From positions 117,360,368 through 117,424,367 of the forward strand of contig NC_058337.1 of the NCBI RefSeq assembly GCF_905475395.1: DNA of 64,000 nt, given 5' to 3'. This DNA is from Chrysoperla carnea (lineage: Eukaryota; Arthropoda; Insecta; Neuroptera; Chrysopidae). The position numbers and the translations under genes are program-made. Shown here one piece after another: positions 34,481 through 46,741 of this stretch (position 1 is its first letter; every line of letters starts with the position of its first letter). The notes below the pieces were generated by a model. That model was not told where the DNA came from. It did no database searches and worked only from the letters and a program-made list of their open reading frames with translations.

Positions 34481-35380
34481 AATAGACCAAAAGTAATACA
34501 CAAAATACGATTAATTTTTATAAATTGAATAACACGCCATATTTAATATTTGACCAATAGTTTGACCATTTATTACAAAAATTTTTAAGTATAACAATAG
34601 AAAACCTAAAGACTTTTGTTACATGCACTAACGAACAAATGTTTATATATTTATTTTTTTTTCGAAAAATCAACAACAACAAAAAACCATTGGGTTTTCT
34701 TTCCATTTTTCATATAATAATAAATAAATATAGTACTTTAATATATCTGACAGATTTATAAAAACATATATTATCCATGTAAACAACTGATAATTTTTGG
34801 TTTATACATTATTATTATTATTATTATTTTTTTTTTTTTGGGAATTTCTTTTGACTATGGAAAAATATTATAGGCGTTAATATTTTGACAAAAGATGTAT
34901 AATTAGTAAGGTTTGACCCTAACACTATATTATTAATCATTTTTACATGTATATAATATAATTGTTATGTCAAACATGTTTTGGGTTTTGATTTGCAAAA
35001 AATTTATGTTTAAACATTTGTGTAAATATTTATTTTGCAAATTATGAAAAATAACAATTCGATTGTTGTGGTATTGAAATAATTGAATAAACAAACCTCC
35101 AGAGAAGGCTACTGAAAAAAAACAGTCTGTTTTGGGTATGATTTTTAGATTTTTGGTCAATAATTTTCCGATTGTACATGGTAAGAAAATTTTTATGGCT
35201 ATTAATATGTCAGTATCGGCCATACTAATTTGACCATTGACGGAATAGTAACATTAGCAATAGTCACGTCGGACGTGTCTATTGCAATATGGGTGTCAGG
35301 TCCATACTGGTGAACGAAATCACAATACTGGTGGATAGACCTATCAAATACCCCAATATTACTTATGCTCACATATACAC
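34481..35380. other. A+T-rich non-coding stretch with an unassigned 96-codon minus-strand frame
   Basis: The minus-strand frame 34933-35223 begins ATGGCCGATACTGAC and has a slightly unusual N-terminus, but no domain, signal or homologue is recognisable and its composition follows the local base bias. It is more likely chance. A short TTA repeat lies near 34810-34827. Confidence 0.4.
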
Positions 35381-35383
35381 TAA

Positions 35384-35777
35384 TATCTGGATGACCGAGC
35401 TTTGCTCGGTATTTTTTGAGTTAAAAAGACACAAATTTTATCACTAATATAAGACCCATAAAGATTTAATTATATTGTATAAGACCGTTTAAAATGTCTC
35501 CACACAAATACCATTTTGAATATCCCTGTAATGTCGTTTATTTCATTAACTACGATATACACCAAAAGATGTCAGGAAGAGTCATATTTTGCGATGTATG
35601 TTTCAGTTTTTCATGAAAAAACGAATAAAACGACGTTTTTTTAAAATGAAACCTTGTTAGATCGACTTATCGCCCCAAAAAACCCCTACATACTCATTTT
35701 CATGAAAATCGTTGGAGCCATTTCCAAGATCGTTGATATATATATTGCTCAAGAATTGCTCGTTTAAATATATAAGA
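35384..35777 (-). mobile_element. Helitron-like element, third family
   Basis: On the minus strand it begins TCTTATATATTTAAACGAGC near 35777 and continues GGCTCCAACGATTTTCATGA. It closes with a perfect 7-bp hairpin ACCGAGC-AAA-GCTCGGT (35394-35410), followed by CATCCAGATATT. A TC start and a 3' hairpin 8-12 bp from the end fit Helitrons. The terminal CTRRT is altered or lies slightly outside the recognised edge. It has no coding capacity. Confidence 0.6.
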
Positions 35778-37150
35778 TAATATATGTCACTATACCATTA
35801 CCAGCATTGTAGTAAGAAAGGTCATACATTTCTTATCGTGTATTTCTTACCGAAATGAAAATTATCAAATACCATACATTTCTTACCGTGCACAGTTTTA
35901 CTAATTTTACTGTATTTGCATTACCCAAAATGAGAAGATACGTGTTTTCGCATTTTTTAATATTTCATCCCTTTTTCGAAATATTATAATGAAAAACGTT
36001 TTTAAAATCACCTTGCATAACTAATCATTTGAAAACTATAAAATCTATAAAGCTTTTTTGAAATTATTTTATTCAAATTTCATGTTTTCTGTCTGATATT
36101 ATAACAGATTTAAAACTAGCGCAAATTTTTGGAAATTTTTCCAACAAGTCAATTTATATAAACATAGTTTCAGTCTGAAAACTTTGGGCTGATGCCAATC
36201 ATTGCAATTTATGGCCCTCGAATAACAGTCATTAGTTCTGGGGGTGCTGTTAAATACTTACCGGGCCTAGTACTTAAACAGCGTGGGTTTCTCAATAACA
36301 CCTCTGTTTGGGATTATCAGGTTACTTAAGAACTTGGTCTGGGCAATTTTAACTTTTTTCAACTAGATTTTTATTCTCATAAAGTTATTGACAAAATTTA
36401 TAACGAATTATATAGCTCGATCCAGTTGAACATATAAAGCGACAAAATTTCCAAGGATTCCAGGTATTTTACGAATAATTGCACACTAAATGGACTTTTT
36501 GTATAAAAAGTACAGAAGAAAAAGTATGAAATCAGGATGACAGCAATATTTTTGTATCAGGGTAAAATTCTAATTCGATTGTCGTAGTGTAATTAAAATT
36601 TGAATGAAGAATCTCTCAAGAGAGTGCATCCAAAATTAAAATATGATTAAAAAAAATATTTGCAATTTTAATTTGAATGTCGTCTATTATACAGCCATTA
36701 ATTATTATTAAAAAAAAAAAAATCTGTTGTAAATGCTTGCAAACAAATTGATTATAATTGTTTGTTTGTTTATGATAAATTATATTTGATTTCAATACGT
36801 GGAATTTAAAATATTTTCTTTACAGAATATTTACGCTAAATTTAGCGTAGACTGTAAACGTTATTCATCTTAAATGTAGGTATTATTTTATGCATTTAGT
36901 ATTTAAATGTGTCATACAGTTAAACTTCACTAATAAGTTTAAGACTTGACTTCAAAACAGCTGGAAATTTGAGAACTCATGCCTTATAGCTTTTTGCTCT
37001 ACAAAAACTTTCATTTCGAGATACTTCTTTTTCAGAAAGACTGAAAATTTTAAATTGTATGACAAGTATAAAATTTAATGGATATTTATGGATCTATTAG
37101 GACGATGTTCAAATAAGAAGATAATTGAATAAAAAAGCAAATAAATCTTT
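35778..37150. other. Mostly A+T-rich non-coding stretch
   Basis: No gene is recognised. At 35791-35890 the text around ACCAGCATTG and two CATACATTTCTTACCGTG-like segments relates to 24180-24230. A G+C-richer patch at 36190-36350 (GGGGGTGCTGTTAAATACTT, CAGCGTGGGTTTCTCAATAA) looks like an element fragment but could not be assigned. Confidence 0.4.
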
Positions 37151-37159
37151 ATACGGACC

Positions 37160-37440
37160 GTCGTATTTGGCTGTCTACGAAGGACACACTTAGACTATAG
37201 AGCCTATTGTAATACCATATATGCGTTTTATCACCTTTTCCGCTGATAATTTCATTTATCAGTTCCTCAATTATTTTGAGAGCCTGAGTGCATCACCTTC
37301 ATGCACATACCGTGCACTCCACCAGCCCATCACAACTATTAATTAAATTAATTTTTGTTATGACGATGGCATTAATTTCATTACCCTGGGCATACCGTGT
37401 ATATAATTGGTTACACTTTAACCAGCTGAGCCACTCCGAG
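37160..37440 (-). mobile_element. tRNA-derived SINE with LINE-like 3' tail
   Basis: The minus-strand 5' end reads CTCGGAGTGGCTCAGCTGG, with a perfect Pol III A-box TGGCTCAGCTGG (37422-37433). A degenerate B-box region follows near 37365-37385. The 3' part, reading 37216 to 37168, contains GGTATTACAATAGG then CTCTATAGTCTAAGTGTGT and GACAGCC. It matches the 3' end of the truncated LINE at 24692-24740 closely. A tRNA-like head and a LINE tail define a SINE that borrows LINE enzymes. The exact 3' border is uncertain. Confidence 0.55.
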
Positions 37441-38940
37441 TTTTTAAGATAAATCAGAGTAAAAATTTTCAATTTGCTGCTCATGGAAATTTACTAGTAA
37501 ATAAAATCTCACCTTTAAATGAAATATTATTTTGAAAATTTGAAAAAATTTCATCAATTTACATACCTGTATAATTCATAAAAAAATAAATCTGTATACT
37601 TAATATTTGATGGCTCATTTTCAGATATAAAGCCTCTAAAAAGTGATTCTTCAATTGTATTTATAATATTTGTATCTAATCCGAATTCATTAGTTTAACT
37701 GTAATTTGAATGCATTCATATACATATATTCTACATATGTGAAATATAATTACTGTAATTTGTATAATGTTTTAATCAATGTAGACGTCGCTTGTCGTCT
37801 GTCTAAGTCTACAAAATATTATTATGATGATTTACTTTACTAAAAGGAACCAGCAGCAGACTCCACTCCAACCATACATACATACACGCACGCATACTGA
37901 AGGTATACTATACTTTATATTCACATATGTAGAATTAACTTATATTTAATATACAAGAATTTTACTTGAACGAAACTTTATAGTATAAGTGGTGTTGAAT
38001 GTGAGCTTTAGAGGTCTCTCTGACCAGAAGCTTTCTTATTAAGTAAATTTCCCCATTCATTGATAACGGGAAATAGAACACTTTTATGGTTAAATAAATA
38101 ATAGCTTAAAAAAAAAGTTTTTGTGATTAACTGAACAAAAAATAGGAAGTTGATATGAGTTGATATGAAAATTGATAGATTAATTAATATCATTTTATCG
38201 TAAAAAAAGGTGGGGTACTAGACTTCAAAGGAGAATTTTAATTTTTGAAATTATTTTCTACTTTTTAGTCCAGCTAGTTACAAAAGTGTGTTATTGTACT
38301 AGATTTTTAAACTGTAATTTGTTAATATTATGAAATGTTATCTGCGCTTCCACCATCATAGATTTTTTATTTTTATCGTTAGTCCAGAAGATCCTAATCG
38401 GGATAATCGGGCCAAATGATTAAACTATTGTATTGTCATCGGTCCTTGATAAGTGTGCGAAGTTTTTTCGACGTGTTGAGTGTGTGAAAATCATGTTCAA
38501 GATACATACCAAGCTAATAAAAGCGTGTTAAAAGTACAAAAATTATAGAAATCGTAACTGTATTCGTCTTTAATAAATGATTAATTTTGATAAAATCTGC
38601 TTTGTATAACTTTTTTTATGAAAGGAAATTTTACTCTACATCCTACCTATTTTCCCCGAAATATTAAAATTTAGTTTTATGAACATTCAAATCTTAAATA
38701 TGTAAATATTGGAATGAATGATTCCCACAATTATTTTTATAATTTAAGGGAACTATTTTCCAAAACGTCCGAAAATCTAAACTTAACATTAAAGAACACT
38801 CATTCATAGCAAAGTTTTTAAGGAAAAGGAACTGTTGTAAGTTTTGTACCGATGGTGAAATCTTCTTCTAATTTTATTAAAAGCTCTCTCATGTAGAGGA
38901 AGGTGGTAATTTAATAATTTGAAAAAGGGTTGGGATTTCT
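37441..38940. other. A+T-rich non-coding stretch
   Basis: No gene or repeat is recognised. Confidence 0.45.
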
Positions 38941-38942
38941 TT

Positions 38943-39230
38943 TTTAACCACCGAACTAAAAAGAGGGAAAAGAGGGTGTTATAAAATTGACCGATATGTG
39001 TCTGTCTGTCTGTCTGTGACATCGTGAAAGATATTTTAATTGAGATTGTTCTTAGCTATGTTTCAAGGCCCAGTTTAGGGTTCCGTATCCAGAAAAAACA
39101 AAAAATTCTCGATAATCTTCCAAATCGGATCAGTTTGGAAAAGGTTTTAAGAAAAAGGTAATTTAATGGAGAGTGTACTTGAATATGTTTCAAGTGCAAG
39201 ATTGTATCCTTTCAAAATCACACATTTCTC
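38943..39230 (+). mobile_element. CCCCCGA foldback family, copy 4 (partial)
   Basis: AACCACCGAACTAAAAAGAG at the left, GGGTGTTATAAAATTGACCG, four CTGT units, CATCGTGAAAG and CTTAGCTATGTTTCAAGGCC are family landmarks. The inner half appears rearranged: two copies of the GAA(T)ATGTTTCAAGTG-type block occur in the same direction. The 72-residue minus-strand frame here is a shadow. Confidence 0.5.
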
Positions 39231-40332
39231 TGCCCCACGCTGTAAGCTCACAGACCTTCTCCAATTGTCTAATTTAAAACGAACAAATTTTATTACGAAC
39301 ATACAGGCATAAATGTTCTTAAAAAGCGTTCTTCAAATCGTTAAAATAAAATGAATTTTTCGCTTTCGTATTTCGGGATGAAAATAATTTCTATATATCA
39401 GAAATTTAATAAGAAACATTATATTTTACCCATCCAGAGTCACATATATAAGTTAGTTAGGTAGTTATTCATTCAAAATGTTTTTAAAATAAAGATAATA
39501 TGTATAATATAGTAATTAGTGAAAGTGAAATAACATTATGGCACCACCATTCATATTTAACATAAGAGCTGCTGTGTGTAGTGATTTCAATCTTATATTT
39601 TAAATATGTATGTTAATTAATCTAATTAGAATTCATACATCACTTACTATTTTATCAATTCGTGTGGTCCTGGTCTGTCTTAATTATTATGTCAAAATTA
39701 TTTTTTTGTTTAATTCAACTTGTGGGTTATGTTGAGTAAGATACAGATGCTGGATGAAAAAGAATATGTTTATTATATAAAGCTTCAAGAGAAACTTACT
39801 GAATATAATTAATTGGGTAAATAAAATGAAGCAAAATCTGTTTAAAAATTCAAGCTTAAGCAAAAAGTAAACAGGATTTGCAAATTTTAAATTTCTTTAA
39901 ATATAACAAAGATTATAAATGAGAACTCTAGAATTTTTCGAATTAAATTTTGCTTTTGTCCCAATTTTCTAGATCAATTTTTGTATTATATAAGTACGTA
40001 TGTGGACTAGTATGTAGTTATCATCAATATTAATTAGCTAATCGTAATTTCGTGTAATAATACATAGCGTAAATTATTCGTTGATAATTTGGGAACGGTT
40101 TGCAAGAACTAAGCATTTTTTATTCCACCGGTAAAGTTTTATGATCTTTTGAGCAGAAAATCCTTCGTTTCAGTTATATAAAACTTGAAAAGAGTTTGGA
40201 CTAATTTCCTTTCGGTTCCATTAATGTTATTTTTATTTTATCACTTCTGGATGGAAAGTTGGTTTTCCGTCTCTATTTTGCGAGACAAAAGTGCCATATT
40301 CCCACTTGTCTTTCGAATCGTGAAATAGGAAC
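39231..40332. other. A+T-rich non-coding stretch
   Basis: Nothing recognisable. Confidence 0.45.
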
Positions 40333-40406
40333 GGAAAATGAACCATCGATTCAGTTAGGATTTAAAACCGGAAAGTAAACCATCGATCCAGTTGGGGTTA
40401 AAAATT
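40333..40406 (+). repeat. Tandem duplication, 2 x 37 bp
   Basis: Units 40333-40369 and 40370-40406 share AACCATCGAT(T/C)CAGTT inside GGAAA(A/G)T(G/A)..., with a few substitutions. The surrounding 40.2-40.56 kb is somewhat G+C-richer but not assigned. Confidence 0.8.
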
Positions 40407-41999
40407 AGATACGTATCATGAGAGGAACCTAAAACATCTCGAAGATAGGATCCCTGTGTCAACTTTCATCCCGCTGCGCTAAAAGAATTTACCGCTTTCC
40501 GCCACCGTCGAGTAAAGGTCATCTGATGTCTAAAGCTGAAGGTGAAAAACATTTTCACCTTAGATAGTTTCACCCTAGTAATATTTTAGGAATTTGTTAC
40601 CAATCTAATTCGATTTCCTGACGAATTTTCGAATGATATTTTATTTGCTCTGATAAATAACATTATGTGACGAGCTTTGAGATACCATTTTTATCTTTAA
40701 AAAAGTATAATTCTTAATATATTGTTCTACAGTCAGCGTACATCTTTTCAAATAGTTTTTTCTTATCTTAAAATTTTTCCAACAACCCTGAGCAAGGGCG
40801 TTTAAAGTGCTGCACTACTGAATTTATGAGCTTGGCAAATTTATAATTTTCCCGCCAGACAAAAATTGATGAATAATAGCTGTTTTCTTATTATTCGAAG
40901 CGGCGCCTTCGTAGCCGGACACTTTGAAATTTGTAAAACATCGAACTACAGATTGATACCCAGTTTCGTTGAGTATCGGAATGTAGAAACACAGTCTTCA
41001 GTTTCAGAGAGTCGATTATCTTTCTATTAATATAAGAAAAAAGCAAAATGATAAATAATTTTACTCGGAAGGAACAACTGAAAATTTTCCGGACTCATAA
41101 CTTAAGTAGCTTGTTGATTATTGTTTTTAGATAATGATTGATCGCTAGATGTAACCCATTGCCCAACAATTATCAAACCAGAAAAAGCTACCCAAATATT
41201 TAAAATAATGTTTACAAAAATAAACTCATCGAATCTTATGATTTTATTATATATTTTATTCAAAAAATCAAACATAAAACAATTTTGAAACAACTGACAA
41301 AACAAATAGCCCACTAAAAAACAGTAGTAGACCTTTATAAAATTGTATTGTATGAATATATTGAAGTGGTGTATTATTTTGTAAAAGCAGAGCAGTAGTA
41401 GTCACATATACACAAAACAAATGAATTTTAAAAAAAATGGTGTAATCTTAAAATGTAATCTTTAAAAAAGTACAATATACAAAAACATTATTCATATTAT
41501 TATTAATGTTTTTAAATAAAAAAATGTGTCGCATCATTTTAATATTTTTATTTATTTATTTATTTATTTATTCTTCAATACATTTTTTTAACTTACTACG
41601 TACTATTTACTCAATTCAATTCACTTACTCAAATTATTTTTGAGAGTACGTGAACGAATGTCTTTTTAGATTTAGAAATCCGTACCAACATCTAAAAACA
41701 TTATTTTTGGTGAAGATATTTTTAGCTCAAGTTTTCATTTCTATACCACTATCAAGTCTGTCTGTTTGTAAGACATGAAAGACATGACTTAAGCGATACA
41801 AAATATAATAAAGTAATGGGCGGAAGCACTATCCTGTCGACACAGTTAAAGGACATGTTTATCTAGATATCTATCGAAACATAAAATCGCGAAAAGCCAG
41901 ATTAATCAGTCGGGTCTAAATGTTAACCAGACTGTTGCAAATTTCCAACGTGAAACTAACCAACTATAACTCACTCACTGACATATATACAAATTCTAA
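40407..41999. other. A+T-rich non-coding stretch
   Basis: No gene is recognised. A TTTA microsatellite lies at 41547-41572. A minus-strand frame of 70 residues (41102-41314) is hydrophobic but featureless. Confidence 0.45.
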
Positions 42000-42320
42000 G
42001 GCACTTTTACACATGCTAAAAAGATGCGGTTTTTTGCATTCGATGTATTCAAGCAATTTTACTTGATACTTCCGAGAAAAAAACGAAAAACTTTCATTAA
42101 AATTTCTCGGAAAATTGGAAAAACACTCCCAAAATTATATTTTTCTGTTGTAAACATGCTAGATGGATGGAATTTTTACCAATTGACTCGGAATATAATC
42201 AAATGAATAGAATAATTCGAAAAATTGAATTATCCATATCGTAACCTCTCAGAAAATTGGAGAACCCCCCCTCAAATTAGGATTTTTAGCTCTATACATG
42301 AAAAATTACCCCTCCTACGC
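42000..42320 (+). mobile_element. Diverged fragment of the 16.84-kb Helitron-like family
   Basis: ATGCTAAAAAGATGCGGTTT followed by TTTGCATTCGA aligns with the 17.16 kb segment, and AAATTGGAAAAACACTCCCA aligns with its ATGGAAAAACCTCCAAAAAT. The order of these blocks differs between the two loci, so a partial or rearranged copy is likely. Confidence 0.35.
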
Positions 42321-44924
42321 ATTTCTCACAATAATTTTCACAATATCTGAACTCATATTGCACATCTTAGCTCACGCATCACGCATGTTGTTTTTTAATT
42401 TCAAACTGACCAAATTTTAATAATGCTGATATTTTTTTATTGAACGAAGGAAAATTATTATTATACAGGCTGTATCTTCTAGAACTGTTTATATGATTTA
42501 AAAATAGAAATTTTATATTGGAAATCCATACATATAAAGGTTTAAGGTAGTATAGCAGTAAGGATCGTAGTTATTATCTTTTTAAAATTTGTTCAAAAAT
42601 ATCATAGTTGCCTCAGTTAAGAGAAAAAAAATATAAATGCTTGAGATAAAATTAATTAATTTTCTGCTTTCATATTCAAAACTACGTAAGCTAAGTTTGT
42701 GTTGAGATAATGGTTTGTGACTCACGTAAATGTTGCAAAATTATTCACGATAAAGTGATTTTCGCAATTTCTATTAATTCTTTCGACTGCATGCATTAAT
42801 TAATTCAATATTTTTGTAGTTTTTTTAAATCGTTGGCCAACCTTTTACTTTTAATAGGACTTCCAGAGGTAAATTACTTGTTAACTGGTATATATACTAT
42901 ATTTCTATATGCACATCTAAAACTTACAAGCTGTTTAAACAGGGCATATTGTTCCTCAGACCTTTATAATGGTACTCCTGAAAACACACTTTGTATTATT
43001 ATTATTATTATTTAGTATGACATGGTTATCATGGCATTCGATCAAAAAATATATTATCCTATGCTGTATATGTAAGCTTACCACCTTCTTATCAGTTAAA
43101 TGTATCTACTGTATATGTAGTTTTTTAAATAATAGATACTACAATTAAATTGATTTTGTGTGTACTCTGAATATTGTCATATGCAGATGGTGTGCTCAAT
43201 ATGATTGTTCAAAGGTTTTTATTTTTTATTTTTAGGAACGAAACAAAATAATGTAGGTTTTCTATTGTCATACAATGATGTTTTTTATGTCTCAATTTTT
43301 TTATGTATGACATAATTAAAAGAATTAATAATGTTTTGTAAATATTAAGGTTATTCGACCACTACCACAAAGTTAAGTTTACAAGTTTATGGAAGATTTA
43401 AATTTTTTCTCGTTTATCTGTTTATCCATTTCTAGAATTTGCAATTTTCTGGGAAAAAATCTTATATAAACAACTGGTCCGAGAGCTGGTAACATTTTTT
43501 GAGTAAATTTTATGACGACTGAATTTCGGATATTTCTTTCCTTATTTAAATAATTTAGGTCTAAAGTTTGTCTTGCACTTGATGGTGGTGACATTAACTG
43601 ACACTGAATGCGCGCTAGTAAAAAAAAAATTGAATACCAGAAAAATTAAAAATACTTTTTTTAATTATAAACCTGAATCATATTCATTGGTGCAATCGTA
43701 AAACTAGCAGAAGATATTCGGTGCAAATACCAAGAAATCAAGCAGCATTCACTAGAAGTGAAAAATTTGATAATTTTTCAATAAATAGAGCATTACGCTT
43801 ATATGTTAGGTTAACCTATCCGCCGTAAGTCTTCATTACATCAACGATCATATGAAAATTACAGCTACACTAAATGGATATGAAAACGGATTTTCTTGTT
43901 TAATTATTAGAAAAATATTTAATAAGTAATTACTTATAATATCTTCAAACACTCTGGCAGTTATTTCAAAAAGAACATGAAAAATGTCTTTGAAAAAATT
44001 ACTTTTCCATTTTTATACTAAAATAAGAAGATTTTTCGAGTTTTAAAACCTCGTTAAATCAACTTTCCAATGGAAAAAATCGCCTTGTAATCAATTTATC
44101 TACTGAACGAGGTTTAAAATTCTAATATTTCTTGTTTTTTGTAGTAGATTAAAAAGTTTGATCAGAAAAACTCTTTTTTTTTTCTAAATATTATACTGCA
44201 ATTTGATTTATTTGTAAATAGTTACGTATTTTGCTTATATAATAAAAAATGATAAATAAATGATTTTCAAGATAAAAGATGGTATTGATCTCATAATTAA
44301 AATCAATTGTTATTGATAATATTGAAGTAAAAACCGTACATTTTTTTCATTTAAATATCATTTAACGAACTATTTAACAAATGTAGGAAGTCGTTACACA
44401 ATTAACTTTTTATATCGTATAAAAACGAATACGTTTTTAACGATATTTCAAGTTGCTGATTCAATTATATATAGAACAATAACACACAAGACGTTATCTT
44501 AAAAAGAAATATATGACTTTTGTCAAATCAAAAACAAAAGATGTAGGCATAGCTATATAGAAAAAAAAGAAGTTAACTCGCACTGTGAATGAATTCTTTT
44601 TTTCTTGCATCTTGAAAATGAAACCACAAAATTGAGAGAAATCTGAATGACTCTCGTCTCCTACTACTTTACTCCACTTCTATGAAAAAATATTACTTTT
44701 GTTTTAACGAATCATTTTTTTTTTTAATTTAAAAAAAATTGCTTATCAAAACAAAACTTATAAGTATCTTATGATATTACTACAAACCATATTGTGGCAG
44801 TCGTTTTAACGTTTTCTTTAACAATAATCCGTACCAAAAAACATTTATGAAATACACCAAAAGCAAGGAGAAATAAAATATAGGCGCTTTTTTTCGCTTT
44901 TACGTGACGTTTTATTTCGCTTTA
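42321..44924. other. A+T-rich non-coding stretch
   Basis: No gene is supported. The 71-residue minus-strand frame at 43379-43594 starts MSPPSSARQTLDLNYL and is not dominated by A/T-coded residues, but no family is recognised. Confidence 0.4.
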
Positions 44925-45140
44925 AAGCCATTAGCATTCTCGTTAACCGTTCGGTAATCTTTAGTAGCGTGATTAGAGATTTGCTCTTGCGTTCTGCACA
45001 TTACCTCTACATAATTTTAAATAAATTTATTTCTTTAATGCAGTAATTAAAAAATGATTCATTTGGTGATTAATGAATAATGTTTGAAAATATTAGAGCA
45101 GAGAAATAATGAAAATAATTAATTTCCTTTTGACTAATTT
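44925..45140 (+). repeat. Interspersed repeat, copy 2 (pair with 2196-2455)
   Basis: Landmarks in the same order as copy 1: TCGGTAATCTTTAGTAGCGT, GCGTTCTGCACATTACCTCT, the A/T-rich middle, and AATATTAGAGCAGAGAAATA near the end. The copies are 42.7 kb apart. Confidence 0.55.
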
Positions 45141-46417
45141 CACCTTTTTATCACAACTTTTTTTAATGTTTTGAGTACAATTCATATTAAACTAAAAAAA
45201 GTACACGAAAAGGCTTGAAAATTGCCGTAGCTAACACAACTTTCGCCTCATGATGAGAAAAATTCTCACAATTAATGAAGACAACTTGAAAAAATATAAT
45301 TTAAAAAACTGTAGATAGATTGAAAAAATCTGAAAAACTCATAATTCGAAAATATATAACATTATATTTTAAGATGTTTTCATTATATTAAGTTTGAACC
45401 ACATATAACACAAATTGTTTTTAATCGAGCGTGAGCAAAATGCTCATAACGTGAGTGCTTAATTTTAATAATAGTATTGATGAAGGAGTAAATGTTCCGA
45501 TATAAGTATTAATATTCGCATTCGTTAGCGGACATCTAGAGTACTCGCCTGAGGAAAAAGTTACTGAATAATAATTCGTTAAATTATTATAAAAATTGGC
45601 TCCAAATCATGTATTGTATATTGAGAGTTATTATATAAACCCCAAAACCTCACCGTTCATGTTTACTAGCTCTCCCCTATCATCGAATTTGGCCAACAAA
45701 AAAACTGTTTGAAAAAAACGATTTTCGCAATTTTGATTATTTTTGATTTTTAAACCAGTTTTGAGAATGATCGATGAAACGTCTCGAAATTTTCATATGT
45801 TGAGGTCACATTTAGAGACGAAATTCTTATATTTGAATAGATTATAAGTTTTCAAGAAAATAATAATGAGCTGAGCACACCGAAGAAAAGATATAGTACC
45901 ACAATTGTTATTAAACTTTGCATTTCAAAAGAACTTGCGAAGTTTAGTGAGTAGTTTAGCGCAGAACCTTCAATGCTTGGACTTATCTCTGGTTTAACTC
46001 AAATTTTGTATTCATCAATAATAATGAAGTATTTTACCATTACATGTCTATACGAATATAAGTGAGATAGATATAGATATAATAGACATTTTGCACTCAA
46101 GTTTTTAAACAAAGTTAACACAAAATGGTGGTTGAACTATTGTTTGTTGCACGTTTTATTAACACGGATAGAGGAACAAAATCCCAAGTACCTACCTATA
46201 CCTATAATATTGAATTTGAAGGGCTATAAGATGAATATGTGTGTATAGTCAATTGTTTCATATCTATAAATCTTTGTGGAAAAAATTGCTTTTATTCATG
46301 GTTTAGATTTCAATTGTAGGTACAATTCTCTACAATAAAATTGAATTAAATTTAAAGCAAACCGTTAAGTTATGATCAAAATTTCCATATAGGGGACAGT
46401 TGAAAAATTGCGAGTAC
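45141..46417. other. A+T-rich non-coding stretch
   Basis: Nothing recognisable. Confidence 0.45.
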
Positions 46418-46741
46418 TTAAGGTAGTACTATCGGTAATAGACTTTGCATTCAGAATTTAATGAAACTTGGCATAGTTGTCCATTATTATATCATAATCA
46501 ATCAGTTAAATTTTTAGTTGCCTTCAGAGAAATGAAAAAAGATATTTTAAAGATATTTTAACATTGATCCGTATGGGAAATCACAGATTTTATTTTATTT
46601 CACAAAACTGGACGTTCAGTTTTTCAGTTCTCTGAAGGCCCCTAAAAATTTAACTGGTTAAGTATGATATAATAATGGACTACTATGCCAAGTTTCATTA
46701 AATTCTGAAAGCAAAGACTATTACCAATAGTACTACCTTAA
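46418..46741. mobile_element. Palindromic MITE in TTAA, piggyBac-like target
   Basis: TTAA at 46418-46421 and again at 46738-46741 bracket a 316-bp element. It starts GGTAGTACTATCGGTAATAG and ends with the inverse CTATTACCAATAGTACTACC. The terminal inverted repeats run about 130 bp inward (GAATTTAATGAAACTTGGCA is mirrored by TGCCAAGTTTCATTAAATTC), so only a short central segment is unpaired. A TTAA target duplication is typical of piggyBac-type elements. However, CTTAAGG is itself palindromic, so the element edge could lie a few bases out. Confidence 0.8.

Noticed and set aside
34933-35223. 96-codon minus-strand open frame as a gene
   Set aside because: No family is recognised, composition is Ile/Asn/Lys-rich, and there is no supporting promoter, splice or polyadenylation context.
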